NCBI RefSeq assembly: GCF_010858045.1
Contig: NZ_JAAGVC010000002.1
Location: 246,670 to 310,669 of the forward strand
DNA from: Nocardia cyriacigeorgica
GTDB taxonomy: Bacteria; Actinomycetota; Actinomycetes; Mycobacteriales; Mycobacteriaceae
DNA: 64,000 nucleotides
Direction: 5' to 3'
The notes under the pieces were generated by a model, which was not told where the DNA came from, did no database searches, and saw nothing but the letters and a program-made list of their open reading frames with translations. Of this stretch, positions 44,842-54,701 are shown one piece after another; position 1 is the first letter of the stretch, and each line of letters begins with the position of its first letter. The position numbers and the translations under genes were made by a program.

Positions 44842-45474
44842 ATGTCACAGGATGCGAATACGGGACGAATGTATGCCGGGCAACCCGTAGAGGACCGGCA
44901 GCGCCAACGGCGTGCGCGTTTTCTGGAATCCGGTCTGACCGTTTTCGCGCGCGACGGATACGCCAACAGTTCGGTCGGCGCCATTTGCAAGGATGCGGGG
45001 CTGTCGTCGCGGCAGTTCTACGAGGAGTTCACCGGCCGCGAATCCTTGCTGATCGAGCTGTACGAGCAGATCCATCGGGAATCGCGCGCCGCGGTCGAGG
45101 CGGCGCTGGCGGAGCGGTCCGAAGCGAGCGCGGTGGAGAGCATCGACGCCGCGGTCCGCGCGTACGTGGAATCCATCGGCACCGATCCGCGCAAGGCCAG
45201 AGTGGCACTGGTCGAGGTGGTCGGCGCCGGGCCGAAGGTGGAGAAGCTGCGGCTCGAGCTGCGCCGCATGTGGGGTTCGCTGCTCGCGGGCGCGGCCGAG
45301 GACGCGGCCATGCACGGCGAGATCCCGCCCGGCGACTACGAGATGCGGATGCTGGCCATCATCGGCGCGGTCAACTATGTGGTCGACGAATGGAGCGGCT
45401 CGGAACCGCGCCGCCCCCTCGACGACGTGATCCGCGTGCTCAGCCGGGTCATCATGGGTGCCGTCGGAGCGTGA
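44842..45474 (+). CDS. TetR-family regulator
   Basis: 210 residues. HTH: ARFLESGLTVFARDGYANSS, VGAICKDAGLSSRQFYEEFT, GRESLLIELYEQ. The ligand domain is helical and ends MGAVGA. ATG at 44842 (MSQDANTGRMYAG) chosen; ATG 44869 is also possible. The frame is open further upstream, but that sequence is Arg-rich and includes the hairpin. It lies 32 bp before the alpha/beta hydrolase gene on the same strand, so the two may be an operon. Confidence 0.85.
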   Translation: MSQDANTGRMYAGQPVEDRQRQRRARFLESGLTVFARDGYANSSVGAICKDAGLSSRQFYEEFTGRESLLIELYEQIHRESRAAVEAALAERSEASAVESIDAAVRAYVESIGTDPRKARVALVEVVGAGPKVEKLRLELRRMWGSLLAGAAEDAAMHGEIPPGDYEMRMLAIIGAVNYVVDEWSGSEPRRPLDDVIRVLSRVIMGAVGA

Positions 45475-45506
45475 TCGAGGCCGGGTACTCCGCGTAGCCT
45501 TGGCGC

Positions 45507-46367
45507 GTGGAGACCGTACCGATCCAGATGCCCGACGGCAGCACCGTCCCGGTGCGGCTGCTGTCGGCCTCGGGTTCCCATCGTCATCCGGTGACGCCGG
45601 ACGTGCCGCGCCCGGTCGTGGTGCTGGTGCCGGGCCTCGGCGTCCCCGGCGAGTACTACGGCTACTTCGCCCGGCTGCTGTCCGAGCGCGGCTTCGACGT
45701 GGCGATCACCGAGCTACGCGGCAACGGCGCCAGCACCCCCAAACCCGACTCGTCGAGCACTTACGGCTACCACGAACTGGTCTCGGTGGATTTCCCCGCC
45801 ATGTTCGAGGTGGTGCGCGACCGCTTCCCGGACAGCACGCCCTACCTGCTCGGCCACAGCATGGGCGGCCAGCTCGGCGTCATGTACGCGGCCCGCATCC
45901 GCGGCCGCCTCGGCGGCCTCATCCTGATCGCCTCCGGCACCCCCTACTACCGCGGCTACCGTGGGCTCACCGGGCCCGGCATGCTGGTCGGCACCGCCGC
46001 CGTCTCGCTGACGGCCAACCTGGCCGGCTTCTGGCCCGGTGACCGCTTCGGCCCCAACGGCTTCGGCCGCCAATCCAAAGTCCTGATCTCCGACTGGGCG
46101 CGCCTGGCCCGCACCGGCCGCTTCGTCCCCGTCGGCGCCGACATCGACTACGAGGAACGCATCGCCCGCCTCAAACTCCCGGTCCTGTCCATCACCATGA
46201 CCGGCGACGACCTCACCCCCGAACCCTCCGCCCGCCACCTGCTGGAGAAGTTGCCCAACGCCGACATCACCACCTGGCACGAGACCCGACCGCTCGGGCA
46301 CAACGGGTGGATCACCGATCCGGACAGCACCATTGATCGGATCGAGAAGTGGTTGCGGGATCGGTGA
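45507..46367 (+). CDS. Alpha/beta hydrolase; its 3' end is the left repeat of the islet
   Basis: 286 residues. Nucleophile elbow YLLGHSMGGQLGVMYAAR, acid in SITMTGDDLTPEP and catalytic His in RPLGHNGWITD make a complete hydrolase triad; HG-type oxyanion region VPGLGVPGEYYG. GTG start. The last codons (IEKWLRDR and stop) fall in the 30-bp sequence that is repeated at 48849-48878. The gene end was therefore either copied or reconstituted when the islet inserted. Substrate unknown (esterase or lipase-like). Confidence 0.87.
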   Translation: METVPIQMPDGSTVPVRLLSASGSHRHPVTPDVPRPVVVLVPGLGVPGEYYGYFARLLSERGFDVAITELRGNGASTPKPDSSSTYGYHELVSVDFPAMFEVVRDRFPDSTPYLLGHSMGGQLGVMYAARIRGRLGGLILIASGTPYYRGYRGLTGPGMLVGTAAVSLTANLAGFWPGDRFGPNGFGRQSKVLISDWARLARTGRFVPVGADIDYEERIARLKLPVLSITMTGDDLTPEPSARHLLEKLPNADITTWHETRPLGHNGWITDPDSTIDRIEKWLRDR

Positions 46368-46370
46368 TTC
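46341..46370 (+). repeat. Left copy of the 30-bp direct repeat (attL-like)
   Basis: Starts ATCGAGAAGTGG and ends GGTGATTC. It encodes IEKWLRDR-stop of the hydrolase plus three bases. The bases flanking the two copies differ on both sides, so the identity is exactly 30 bp. Confidence 0.85.
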
Positions 46371-46423
46371 CAGCGCGCCGCATCATCCGCGGTCCCCGAT
46401 GGCGGATCACTGGCGAACGACAA

Positions 46424-46667
46424 TCACGGCCACACCGTTTCCACGTCACCGAGTTCCATCAGGGCGTGCAGGGTCAGCGAGTCCAAGCGGGTGGGCGCCG
46501 GGTTGATGACTGCATCGACGTCTGCCGCGCGCACTTGATCCCAGTGGTGGCTGGCTCGAACCAGCATCCGGCCAGACCAGTTGGTAGCCGAGACGCCGTG
46601 CCAGCTTCCTGATCTGCGCAACCTCCGCCGGATACTCGTTACTCACGTGCAGATCGATCCACCCCAT
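46424..46667 (-). pseudogene. Small conserved-type protein, frameshifted
   Basis: From the ATG at 46667 the frame reads MGWIDLHVSNEYPAEVAQIR, KLARRLGYQLVWPD and then loses sense. A different frame from about 46575 continues plausibly, DQVRAADVDAVINPAPTRLD, SLTLHALMELGDVETVWP, and stops at 46424. Joined, they would make one protein of about 80 residues, resembling a small resolvase-fold-like hypothetical seen in nocardiae (from memory). A single-base indel near 46570 best explains the break. Lies just inside the left repeat. Confidence 0.5.
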
Positions 46668-47130
46668 AGCTCGTGGCTGATCATGCGCGTCTGCTCACCA
46701 ACGTTCTCGAGAAGAATCTGGCCTGATGCGGCCTGGTCTCGACATGCGTTCGCAGGGCTGCCGCCTTACGGGGCACTCGTCGGTAGTGCACGTTCGGTAC
46801 CGTTGCATCGTTTGATGAGCTTCGGTGATTCTGAGCAGATGATCGGGCGCGCCTCATGCGGCCAACCCGCAGGCCAGAGATCGTCCTCGCAGCGATCCTC
46901 TCTCTTCGCGTCTCGTCTGTGTTGGGCGCGCCATTCCCCTGTACTCAGTCGATGGTGTCGTGCACGGACATGGCGTCGCGACCGGCTTCCTGCCACCAGT
47001 TGAACCCCAACTACCTTCAGTCTCCCGTCCGATCGCTCGGTGTTCGGGTCGCCCCAGACGACCGCTGGAAGCTGTTGCGGCATAGGCATTTGCGTTCATA
47101 GAATGTCAACACAGCGGCTATGTTGTGGGC
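46668..47130. other. Decayed segment of the islet
   Basis: 463 bp with no intact gene. On the minus strand, protein-like pieces occur in three frames: MNANAYAATASSGRLGRPEH from 47099, DPNTERSDGRLKVVGVQLVA, and NWWQEAGRDAMSVHDTID ending near 46941. This suggests a broken small gene. I cannot assign it. Confidence 0.35.
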
Positions 47131-47396
47131 ATGGACCGTGATGCCGCAATCATCGGTGCGCAACTTCGAGCGACACTAGAGGCCGCCGGTATGTCACTAG
47201 CGGCGGCCTGCCTCGCGCACGCAACAGCTTGCGGTCTGCATTATGCGGGCGATCGGGCGGCGCTACCGACCAGTTCGAACTCAGCGTTCGGAAGCGAACA
47301 GCGAAGGCGTTCATACATGCATTTGCAGTAACCCTCGACCGGCTGGGCGCCGTACAAGCTCAGAACGGCGGCCTCGAACAGGCTTGTGTCACATAG
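47131..47396 (+). pseudogene. XRE-like regulator remnant, frameshifted
   Basis: Begins MDRDAAIIGAQLRATLEAAG and continues MSLA, a typical N-terminus of an XRE/Cro HTH protein. Coherent sequence then moves to another frame near 47210 (SGGATDQFELSVRKRTAKAF then IHAFAVTLDRLGAVQAQ) and stops at 47394-47396. One indel would restore an about 87-residue regulator. Confidence 0.4.
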
Positions 47397-47423
47397 AGCT
47401 CAACACTCGAGGCGATTGTCGGT

Positions 47424-47685
47424 GTGCAATCAGAACGCACGCCAAGTGTTGCTCGCAATCTTCGCGCAATCGTGGCTCGCCACCTGGGTCAGCGGATCGC
47501 AAGAGCGATGGAGGTCGACGCGAGGGCAGCGGCCTACCTCGCCATGCAATGTATCCGAAGGTGGCGATCGACCCTTCCCCTAACGAGATGCTTGCGACAA
47601 ACTTAACGCCCTGCTGGAGCAGTGTTGCATCCCGAATCGGACCATGATCAAATTGGATCCGACAGCAGCGCGAGAACGGAAATAG
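47424..47685 (+). pseudogene. Decayed ORF of the islet
   Basis: The first part reads SVARNLRAIVARHLGQRIAR then AMEVDARAAAYLAM. After about 47590 the sensible frame changes to NALLEQCCIPNRTMIKLDPT, AARERK, with a stop at 47683-47685. Looks like one small protein interrupted by an indel; function unknown. Confidence 0.35.
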
Positions 47686-47854
47686 ATTAAGGTGGCAAGT
47701 AAACCGTATACCGGCGATCCCGACACAGAGGCGGCAGTAAAGACCGAATAGCGGGAAAGCTTGGCGAACTCCAACGGCCGGCGCATTAGTATTGCGAGGG
47801 TTGAGTTCAGCCGCGAGACCTTGATTCCAGCGTAATCTCTTCAGTGGGGGAACC

Positions 47855-48268
47855 ATGAACCTTGCAGTACGAATGACATTCATTGCTCTTGCAGCCACGG
47901 CCGCAACCGTCGGTAGTGCGACAGTTGCCACAGCAACCAGCACATCGGCGCACTCGACCAGAGTACTCATGGAGTACCGTGCCTCTGGCCTGACAGAGGG
48001 CCGAGCGTCAATGCCGGGAGAGCTCCACTTGTCGCACGGCATCTTCCAGCAGAAGCCTCCCAAGAAACAGAAGAACTGTGACTACAACTCCAACCTTGGT
48101 GAAACAGCGCAATCGTTCATGAGCCGTTGCGTCAAAGGTTCAGCGAAGGCCGAGTTTCCAAGCCAGTACCTGAACAGCACGCTCGCGGAGATCAAGAGCA
48201 AAGCATCGAGCGACGACGATGCCAAGAAAGCGAAGAAACTACTCACGGACGGACGGTTCAGAAAATGA
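47855..48268 (+). CDS. Secreted small protein of the islet
   Basis: 137 residues. Signal peptide MNLAVRMTFIALAATAATVG with an Ala-rich cleavage region near residues 27-32. The mature part has two cysteines (NCDY, SRCVKG) and a Lys-rich C-terminus: PSQYLNSTLAEIKSKASSDD, AKKAKKLLTDGRFRK. ATG at 47855 after a GGGGGA ribosome-binding site. Its stop overlaps the next gene's ATG (ATGA). The C-terminal segment resembles the tails of some contact-dependent or polymorphic toxin domains, but I cannot name a family. The coupling to a DUF4288-like protein suggests an effector-partner pair. Confidence 0.7.
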   Translation: MNLAVRMTFIALAATAATVGSATVATATSTSAHSTRVLMEYRASGLTEGRASMPGELHLSHGIFQQKPPKKQKNCDYNSNLGETAQSFMSRCVKGSAKAEFPSQYLNSTLAEIKSKASSDDDAKKAKKLLTDGRFRK

Positions 48269-48621
48269 CAGATTCAGCGATGAACAAGCCCTCACGAGAG
48301 CACAATCCCTACGTTGGCCTGATCGTATATGAAATGGGCAAAGTAGGTGGGCAGGGCGTGTATTATCGCGAAGATTTCGTGCTGGTGTGGGCCGAAGACC
48401 GGGAAGAGGCGCTGGCACTAGTCGACCGCCATGTCAGCAACGAGGTGACCGAGTCCGCAGACGGCAGCTACGTCAGACTCTATTCCGTAATCGATGTTAA
48501 CGAAGTTGTGGATTCACTGGATTCGGCCCGCACGGTCGATCTATATTCGCGGCATTTTGCAAGCATCGACGACTACAAATCATTCGAGATGTTCCTTGGC
48601 GGAAAGGATCCACTAGCGTAA
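48265..48621 (+). CDS. DUF4288-like protein coupled to the secreted protein
   Basis: 118 residues, cytoplasmic, acidic. PYVGLIVYEMGKVGGQGVYY, REDFVLVWAEDREEALAL and YVRLYSVIDVNEVVDSLDS match the short alpha/beta layout of DUF4288-type proteins (strand, long E-E-A helix, strand). ATG at 48265 overlaps the upstream stop. DUF4288 proteins are often found in polymorphic-toxin immunity contexts, so an immunity function is possible but unproven. Followed by a strong hairpin. Confidence 0.7.
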   Translation: MTDSAMNKPSREHNPYVGLIVYEMGKVGGQGVYYREDFVLVWAEDREEALALVDRHVSNEVTESADGSYVRLYSVIDVNEVVDSLDSARTVDLYSRHFASIDDYKSFEMFLGGKDPLA

Positions 48622-48728
48622 ATGATCGGCCTACGTCGCTCGAACCGGGGAGCTCGGGATGACGAACCAACGTTCCCTGGAATGATATAGAAGTTCATTC
48701 AAAGACGGCCCGGCCCTGGGGGCACGAC

Positions 48729-48766
48729 GCCCCGGCGGACGACCTAAAGTTGTCTGCCGCCGGGGC
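48729..48766. terminator. Hairpin terminator at the right end of the islet
   Basis: GCCCCGGCGG (48729-48738) pairs with CCGCCGGGGC (48757-48766), extendable by AC/GT pairs, followed by TCTTAG. It terminates the 47855-48621 operon and could also stop minus-strand transcripts from the XRE cassette. Confidence 0.65.
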
Positions 48767-48848
48767 TCTTAGCTCTGGTTCGATCAGTATCCGACGTGAA
48801 CCGACGCCAGCGGGGCCACCTACTCTAGGTCTATAGCAGAACGCGAAC

Positions 48849-48878
48849 ATCGAGAAGTGGTTGCGGGATCGGTGATTC
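48849..48878 (+). repeat. Right copy of the 30-bp direct repeat (attR-like)
   Basis: Identical to 46341-46370 over 30 bp. Here it is not in a hydrolase frame; its last two bases are part of the XRE gene stop codon. Confidence 0.85.
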
Positions 48879-49728
48879 AGGGTTCGGAGATGCCCGTGGC
48901 ACGCCCGTCGATCGCCCTCCGGATGAGTGTCCGGGCGCCATCGCCCGTCACCGACTGCGCCGCGAGCACATCGAAAGCACGGCCGTAGAGTGCGACCTCG
49001 CGCGGCTGGGTGATGGTCAACTCGGCGGTATGCCCCTCGACCCGGACCATACGGTTGTCGAACATCATGAAGTTCTCGACGATCACCTTGCCCTCGGCCG
49101 TCATGGGCACGATGCCGAGAGTCACCCTCGGCATTCCGATGATCGAATGCAAGCGATCCAGTTGCCCGAGCATCACCGCATCGCTGCCGATCGTGGTGTA
49201 GAGCGATCGCTCGCTGATCAAGAAATGGAACCGGCGGCCGCGACGGTACAGCACCTGTTGGCGTTCCATCCGCTTGGCGACTCCGGCGTCGAGGTCATCG
49301 GGTAGCCGGTAGAACTCGATCACACTACGGAGCTTGGCTTCCGCATAGTCGGCGGTCTGCAACAGCCCGGGAACGATCTGTGGATCGTAGTTGCGGATCA
49401 CCGTGGCGCCGGATTCCAGTTTGGCGTACAGCTGCTGGCCGCGCTTGACACCCGCGCCCAGCATCCGGCGGTATTCGAGGTACGCGGCATCGACGTTGTG
49501 CAGGCTGGCAAGCAGATCAGCCAACTGGTCGTCGGCAGCACAGTGACGGCAGTACGCGCGGATATCCTGGCTCGACGGCTTGCACTTGCCGTGTTCGATC
49601 CGCGAAACCTTGGATTCGTGCCAGCCCGCACGCGCGGCAAGCTCTCGGCCCGTCACACCCGCATCACGTCTGATCTCGCGGAGCCGCTTGCCGAGAGCCT
49701 CCCGTGCTTCTTGAACTGAGCTCGTCAC
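48877..49728 (-). CDS. XRE-family regulator with DUF5753 (Scr1-like)
   Basis: 283 residues from the GTG at 49728. N-terminal XRE HTH: LGKRLREIRRDAGVTGRELA, ARAGWHESKVSRIEHGK. The remainder is DUF5753: YDPQIVPGLLQTADYAEAKL, then RMERQQVLYRR and FHFLISERSLYTTIGSDAVM. Such proteins are abundant in actinomycetes and normally pair with a DUF397 protein; here the partners are a DUF6879 protein and a 109-residue protein instead. The GTG overlaps the upstream stop (GTGA). Its own stop lies at the islet boundary. Confidence 0.88.
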   Translation of the reverse strand: MTSSVQEAREALGKRLREIRRDAGVTGRELAARAGWHESKVSRIEHGKCKPSSQDIRAYCRHCAADDQLADLLASLHNVDAAYLEYRRMLGAGVKRGQQLYAKLESGATVIRNYDPQIVPGLLQTADYAEAKLRSVIEFYRLPDDLDAGVAKRMERQQVLYRRGRRFHFLISERSLYTTIGSDAVMLGQLDRLHSIIGMPRVTLGIVPMTAEGKVIVENFMMFDNRMVRVEGHTAELTITQPREVALYGRAFDVLAAQSVTGDGARTLIRRAIDGRATGISEP

Positions 49729-50258
49729 CGCTGGCCGTGGACCTCCGCGAGGTACTCGGCGTACGGAATTGCCGCGCTCCACAGTCGTTGCTTCACTAGC
49801 CGGCAGTAATCGACGACGCCGGAATCGCCGGTCAATGCCGCGCCGGCCGGTCGGCCTGCGGAATCGATCAGATTGAACGCCACCAACTCATCATCAATGA
49901 GCCACCAATCGTCGGCTGGGACGTCGTCGACGGTATGCCGTGGTATGTATCGAATGTCTTCACCGGCATCGACGCTGCTTCCGGTGACCGAGAACAACCA
50001 GCGTTGATAGTCGGAGTGCGGTACCGAAACAACCCGCACGCGGCTCATCGTCACACCGCGAGCCGCCAGCCGGGTGATGAGATCGAGCCAATCCGACTTG
50101 TCGTAGCCGTCGTTCGGGTCCGGCTCGCCTTCGATGAAGCGCCGTAGTGGCTCGGACTCTTCGGGTTCAGCGTACGAGTCGCGGACCTCGAGATGGAACA
50201 GTGATGTCCGGGCCCGCTCGAATAGGTCCAGCCAACAGTCATTCGATCGGTACTCCAC
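49725..50258 (-). CDS. DUF6879-family protein
   Basis: 177 residues. Characteristic DUF6879 blocks: FHLEVRDSYAEPEESEPLRR, RVRVVSVPHSDYQRWLFSVT, DAGEDIRYIPRH and DDWWLIDDELVAFNLIDSAG. The gene product is soluble and of unknown function; the family co-occurs with XRE/DUF5753 regulators. GTG at 50258 with AAAGGA nine bases upstream; an ATG at 50303 lies deep inside the upstream gene. Overlaps the upstream gene by 20 bp and the XRE gene by 4 bp. Confidence 0.8.
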   Translation of the reverse strand: MEYRSNDCWLDLFERARTSLFHLEVRDSYAEPEESEPLRRFIEGEPDPNDGYDKSDWLDLITRLAARGVTMSRVRVVSVPHSDYQRWLFSVTGSSVDAGEDIRYIPRHTVDDVPADDWWLIDDELVAFNLIDSAGRPAGAALTGDSGVVDYCRLVKQRLWSAAIPYAEYLAEVHGQR

Positions 50259-50568
50259 CGTAGTAAGTCCTTTCGGCCTTCGGCACCAGGATGGCCGCTT
50301 CATTGCCTTCCAAGGTCAGTTGCCCCAGCGTCTCGCCGTCCGTCACCGGCTCACCCACCAACCTGAACGTACCGCGACCGGTGTCGGTCATCATCGCCCC
50401 TATGTAGGTTCCAGCCTCGGCGAATCCGGTCAGCAAATGGGGGATCTCGATCGTGTCGGGTCGGCCGGTTTGCCAGCCCTGAACGAGATAGCTGCCGGAG
50501 TCGGTGGCGTACAGCGACGGACACCCCGTCTTGTCGGATCCACCCTTTCCGAGAAACCGCAAGCGCAT
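50239..50568 (-). CDS. Hypothetical protein of the XRE/DUF6879 cassette
   Basis: 109 residues, beta-rich and soluble: MRLRFLGKGGSDKTGCPSLY, ATDSGSYLVQGWQTGRPDTI, EIPHLLTGFAEAG and ending VPKAERTYYGGVPIE. Found at the head of XRE-DUF6879 cassettes (memory of nocardial and streptomycete genomes). ATG at 50568; a GTG one codon earlier competes, with GGGGGTAGG upstream. First gene of the three-gene coupled cassette. Function unknown. Confidence 0.75.
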   Translation of the reverse strand: MRLRFLGKGGSDKTGCPSLYATDSGSYLVQGWQTGRPDTIEIPHLLTGFAEAGTYIGAMMTDTGRGTFRLVGEPVTDGETLGQLTLEGNEAAILVPKAERTYYGGVPIE

Positions 50569-50825
50569 CACCCTACCCCCTTCGTCAATTGTTTCAACTT
50601 GCATGGGCAAGACCATGATGCGCTCGAAACCCACGATATACCCAGAGATCCCGAAACTTTCGCAAGTTCTAGCAAGCACGTGGACCCTGCGCCGGACCGT
50701 TCGTAGCGTTCCACTCGGCACGCGACGCCGGGTGAGGTCCGAGCTCCGCCCCGCTGTTCCCCGGCGTCGGGTGCCTGCGAACTCTCGAGCCGGTTCGAGC
50801 TCACTCCGCGAAAGGATGGAACATC

Positions 50826-51071
50826 GTGCCGCACTACGTGGTTCGATCGCATTGCTGCGGTGCCGGGTGGATGGTGTGCATTCCGTGTATCGGCACGCAG
50901 AGCTATGTGTCCAACAAGAAGGAGATCGAGCCGACGGCGCGGATGCTGTTGGCGCGGATGACCGGTTTCGCGCCGGAACAGATCCACCTGGACCTGACCG
51001 TGGGCAGGGCGCTCGGCAGCGCGGATGAGATGGATGCCCTGCGACAGGACGATATGACCAGCGGCGGGTAG
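50826..51071 (+). CDS. HicB-like small protein
   Basis: 81 residues from a GTG. YVVRSHCCGAGWMVCIPCIG, TQSYVSNKKEIEPTARMLLA, RMTGFAPEQIHLDLTV has the partial RNase-H-like alpha/beta layout of HicB antitoxins (strand, W-x-V strand, helix with E-x-x-A-R, strand). Four cysteines near the N-terminus are unusual. No HicA toxin gene lies beside it, so the antitoxin role is doubtful. AAAGGA lies upstream. Confidence 0.6.
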   Translation: MPHYVVRSHCCGAGWMVCIPCIGTQSYVSNKKEIEPTARMLLARMTGFAPEQIHLDLTVGRALGSADEMDALRQDDMTSGG

Positions 51072-51078
51072 GTTTTCG

Positions 51079-51426
51079 CTACTCGGGCACCGGATCGTCG
51101 GTCCGTTCACGCGCCTTCAGGACGAGGCCATAGATCACCAGCCCCAAGAGCGCCGCACCGATGACGACCTTGGCACCGTCGAGGGCATCGTTGGCTTGTT
51201 TCGTTCGGGCGTAACTGGTCCCCCACCGGCCTGTCTCATCCGGATTACACAGTTGGTCGGGCGCTATCACGTAGCCGCTGATCTCGGTGAAGCTCCACCT
51301 CCGGCACACCACTTCCGGATCGAGCCACCCCGACACTCCCCACGCGATCAGCGCGCCGGTCAGCAGGAACCACGTCAGATAACCCCACGCGTTCTCCCGC
51401 AACGTTTTCCACATGCGTCCGGCCAT
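51079..51426 (-). CDS. Small two-TM membrane protein
   Basis: 115 residues. TM1 is GYLTWFLLTGALIAWGVSGW; an exported loop with two cysteines (VVCRRWSF, QLCNPDE) follows, then TM2 VVIGAALLGLVIYGLVLKAR and a charged cytoplasmic tail. No family recognised. The ATG at 51426 is chosen because upstream-extended sequence is Arg-rich and lacks a ribosome-binding site. The two loop cysteines could form a disulfide outside the membrane. Confidence 0.6.
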   Translation of the reverse strand: MAGRMWKTLRENAWGYLTWFLLTGALIAWGVSGWLDPEVVCRRWSFTEISGYVIAPDQLCNPDETGRWGTSYARTKQANDALDGAKVVIGAALLGLVIYGLVLKARERTDDPVPE

Positions 51427-51682
51427 TCCAGCAATGTACCGACCTGCACTCGGCATGACGACGCCCACGGCACTTCCTGAGCCGGGTCGCCGATCTCGCC
51501 ATGACCGCCTGGCCCGAGTCGCATTCAGCCGCCGACGATGCCGGAGCATCGTGGAACACACCGATGGATCGAATACAGCCGGCTCAGCTGATTATTCGTT
51601 ATGCGGACGCCGGACCGCCGATACCTTCACTCGGCCCCGGAACAAACGGGGTCCATCGGCGGGTTACCCGAGGGAGAGGCGC

Positions 51683-52279
51683 TCAAGCGTCGAGTTCGCT
51701 GAAGGGAATCTTCACCGGGTACGGCTCGCTCAGCACCAGCACCTCCTGGTGCGGTTCGGCACGGCGGTATGCGCCGCTCGCCCAGTCCAGCCGGTACTCC
51801 TGAATAATCTTGATCCGAAGGTCGTCGTCGAGGTGCACCACCAAGTAGACCGGGATGCCTTCGGCCGCGTACTCCGCGCGCTTGTCAACGGTATCGACGT
51901 ACTCGGAGCCGGGCGATACCACCTCGACCACCAGCAGCACATTCTCAGATGAGAGCTTCTCGCCCCGCGGAATGCAGCGGTGCACCACGACATCGGGCCT
52001 GCGGAATGAGAAGCCGGGCGTCTTCGGCCGCGTTCTCTGGTAGTGCATCTCGAAATCCGTGACTACCCGGATGCACGGCTCATCCGGACGCGCGGCATCG
52101 AACCCATTGGCCAGCCGTCGCGCGACGATGTTGTGTTCCGCGCTCCCGCTCCGGCAGAAGATCACGTGGCCGTCGACCACTTCGATCTGCCGCTGCACTT
52201 CGTCGGGAAGCGCCTCGTAACCTTCCTCGGTGATGAGGAGCATCTGCGGGTCGGTCACCCAGGCGGGCAGCGTGCTCAT
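51683..52279 (-). CDS. Uma2-family (PD-(D/E)XK-like) protein
   Basis: 198 residues. Uma2 core: GHVIFCRSGSAEHNIVARRL, RRPDVVV and LLVVEVVSPGSEYVDTVDKR, AEYAAEGIPVYLVV, which supply the D...E-x-V...K nuclease-like residues. Uma2 genes are widespread, often multicopy, and of unproven function. ATG at 52279. The gene lies downstream of groEL2 on the same strand but is separated from it by a strong terminator. Confidence 0.87.
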   Translation of the reverse strand: MSTLPAWVTDPQMLLITEEGYEALPDEVQRQIEVVDGHVIFCRSGSAEHNIVARRLANGFDAARPDEPCIRVVTDFEMHYQRTRPKTPGFSFRRPDVVVHRCIPRGEKLSSENVLLVVEVVSPGSEYVDTVDKRAEYAAEGIPVYLVVHLDDDLRIKIIQEYRLDWASGAYRRAEPHQEVLVLSEPYPVKIPFSELDA

Positions 52280-52367
52280 GAAACCTCATTCTCCAGGGTT
52301 GCGATGAGCCCATCCTATGTTGTCGGTCCGCTACGTAAGGGATGACGGACTCCGACGTACGGAACGC

Positions 52368-52403
52368 CGAAGGCCGGCCCACCTGCTGGTGGACCGGCCT
52401 TCG
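52368..52403. terminator. groEL2 terminator
   Basis: 16-bp stem with one mismatch: CGAAGGCCGG-C-CCACC (52368-52383) against GGTGG-A-CCGGCCTTCG (52388-52403), TGCT loop, 30 bp after the groEL2 stop. Confidence 0.75.
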
Positions 52404-52432
52404 GTTCGAAATATGGTGCCGATTGGCAGGAC

Positions 52433-54569
<2,137 letters not shown>

Positions 54570-54701
54570 TGCTATAGGTTACCGGCAGTGCCGGCGGCGG
54601 GGCGGCCGCACGTCCAGCTGCCACCCCGCCGCGACCTTCCGGCAATCATCCGGTGATGCCGGCTCGCCGATCGGCCGCGGCGAGGCGAGCGCGGCCGGGA
54701 T

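Larger units (their letters stand above)
46341..48878. mobile_element. Genomic islet bounded by a 30-bp direct repeat (probable att sites)
   Basis: An exact 30-bp repeat occurs at 46341-46370 and 48849-48878, enclosing about 2.5 kb that is visibly AT-richer and poorer in G/C-ending codons than the flanks. The left copy is the 3' end of the hydrolase gene. The right copy overlaps the stop of the XRE gene by two bases. Integration at a gene's 3' end with regeneration of that end is the classic signature of tyrosine-recombinase elements, but no integrase remains. Contents: decayed ORFs on both strands, then an intact secreted-protein/DUF4288 pair. Confidence 0.7.
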
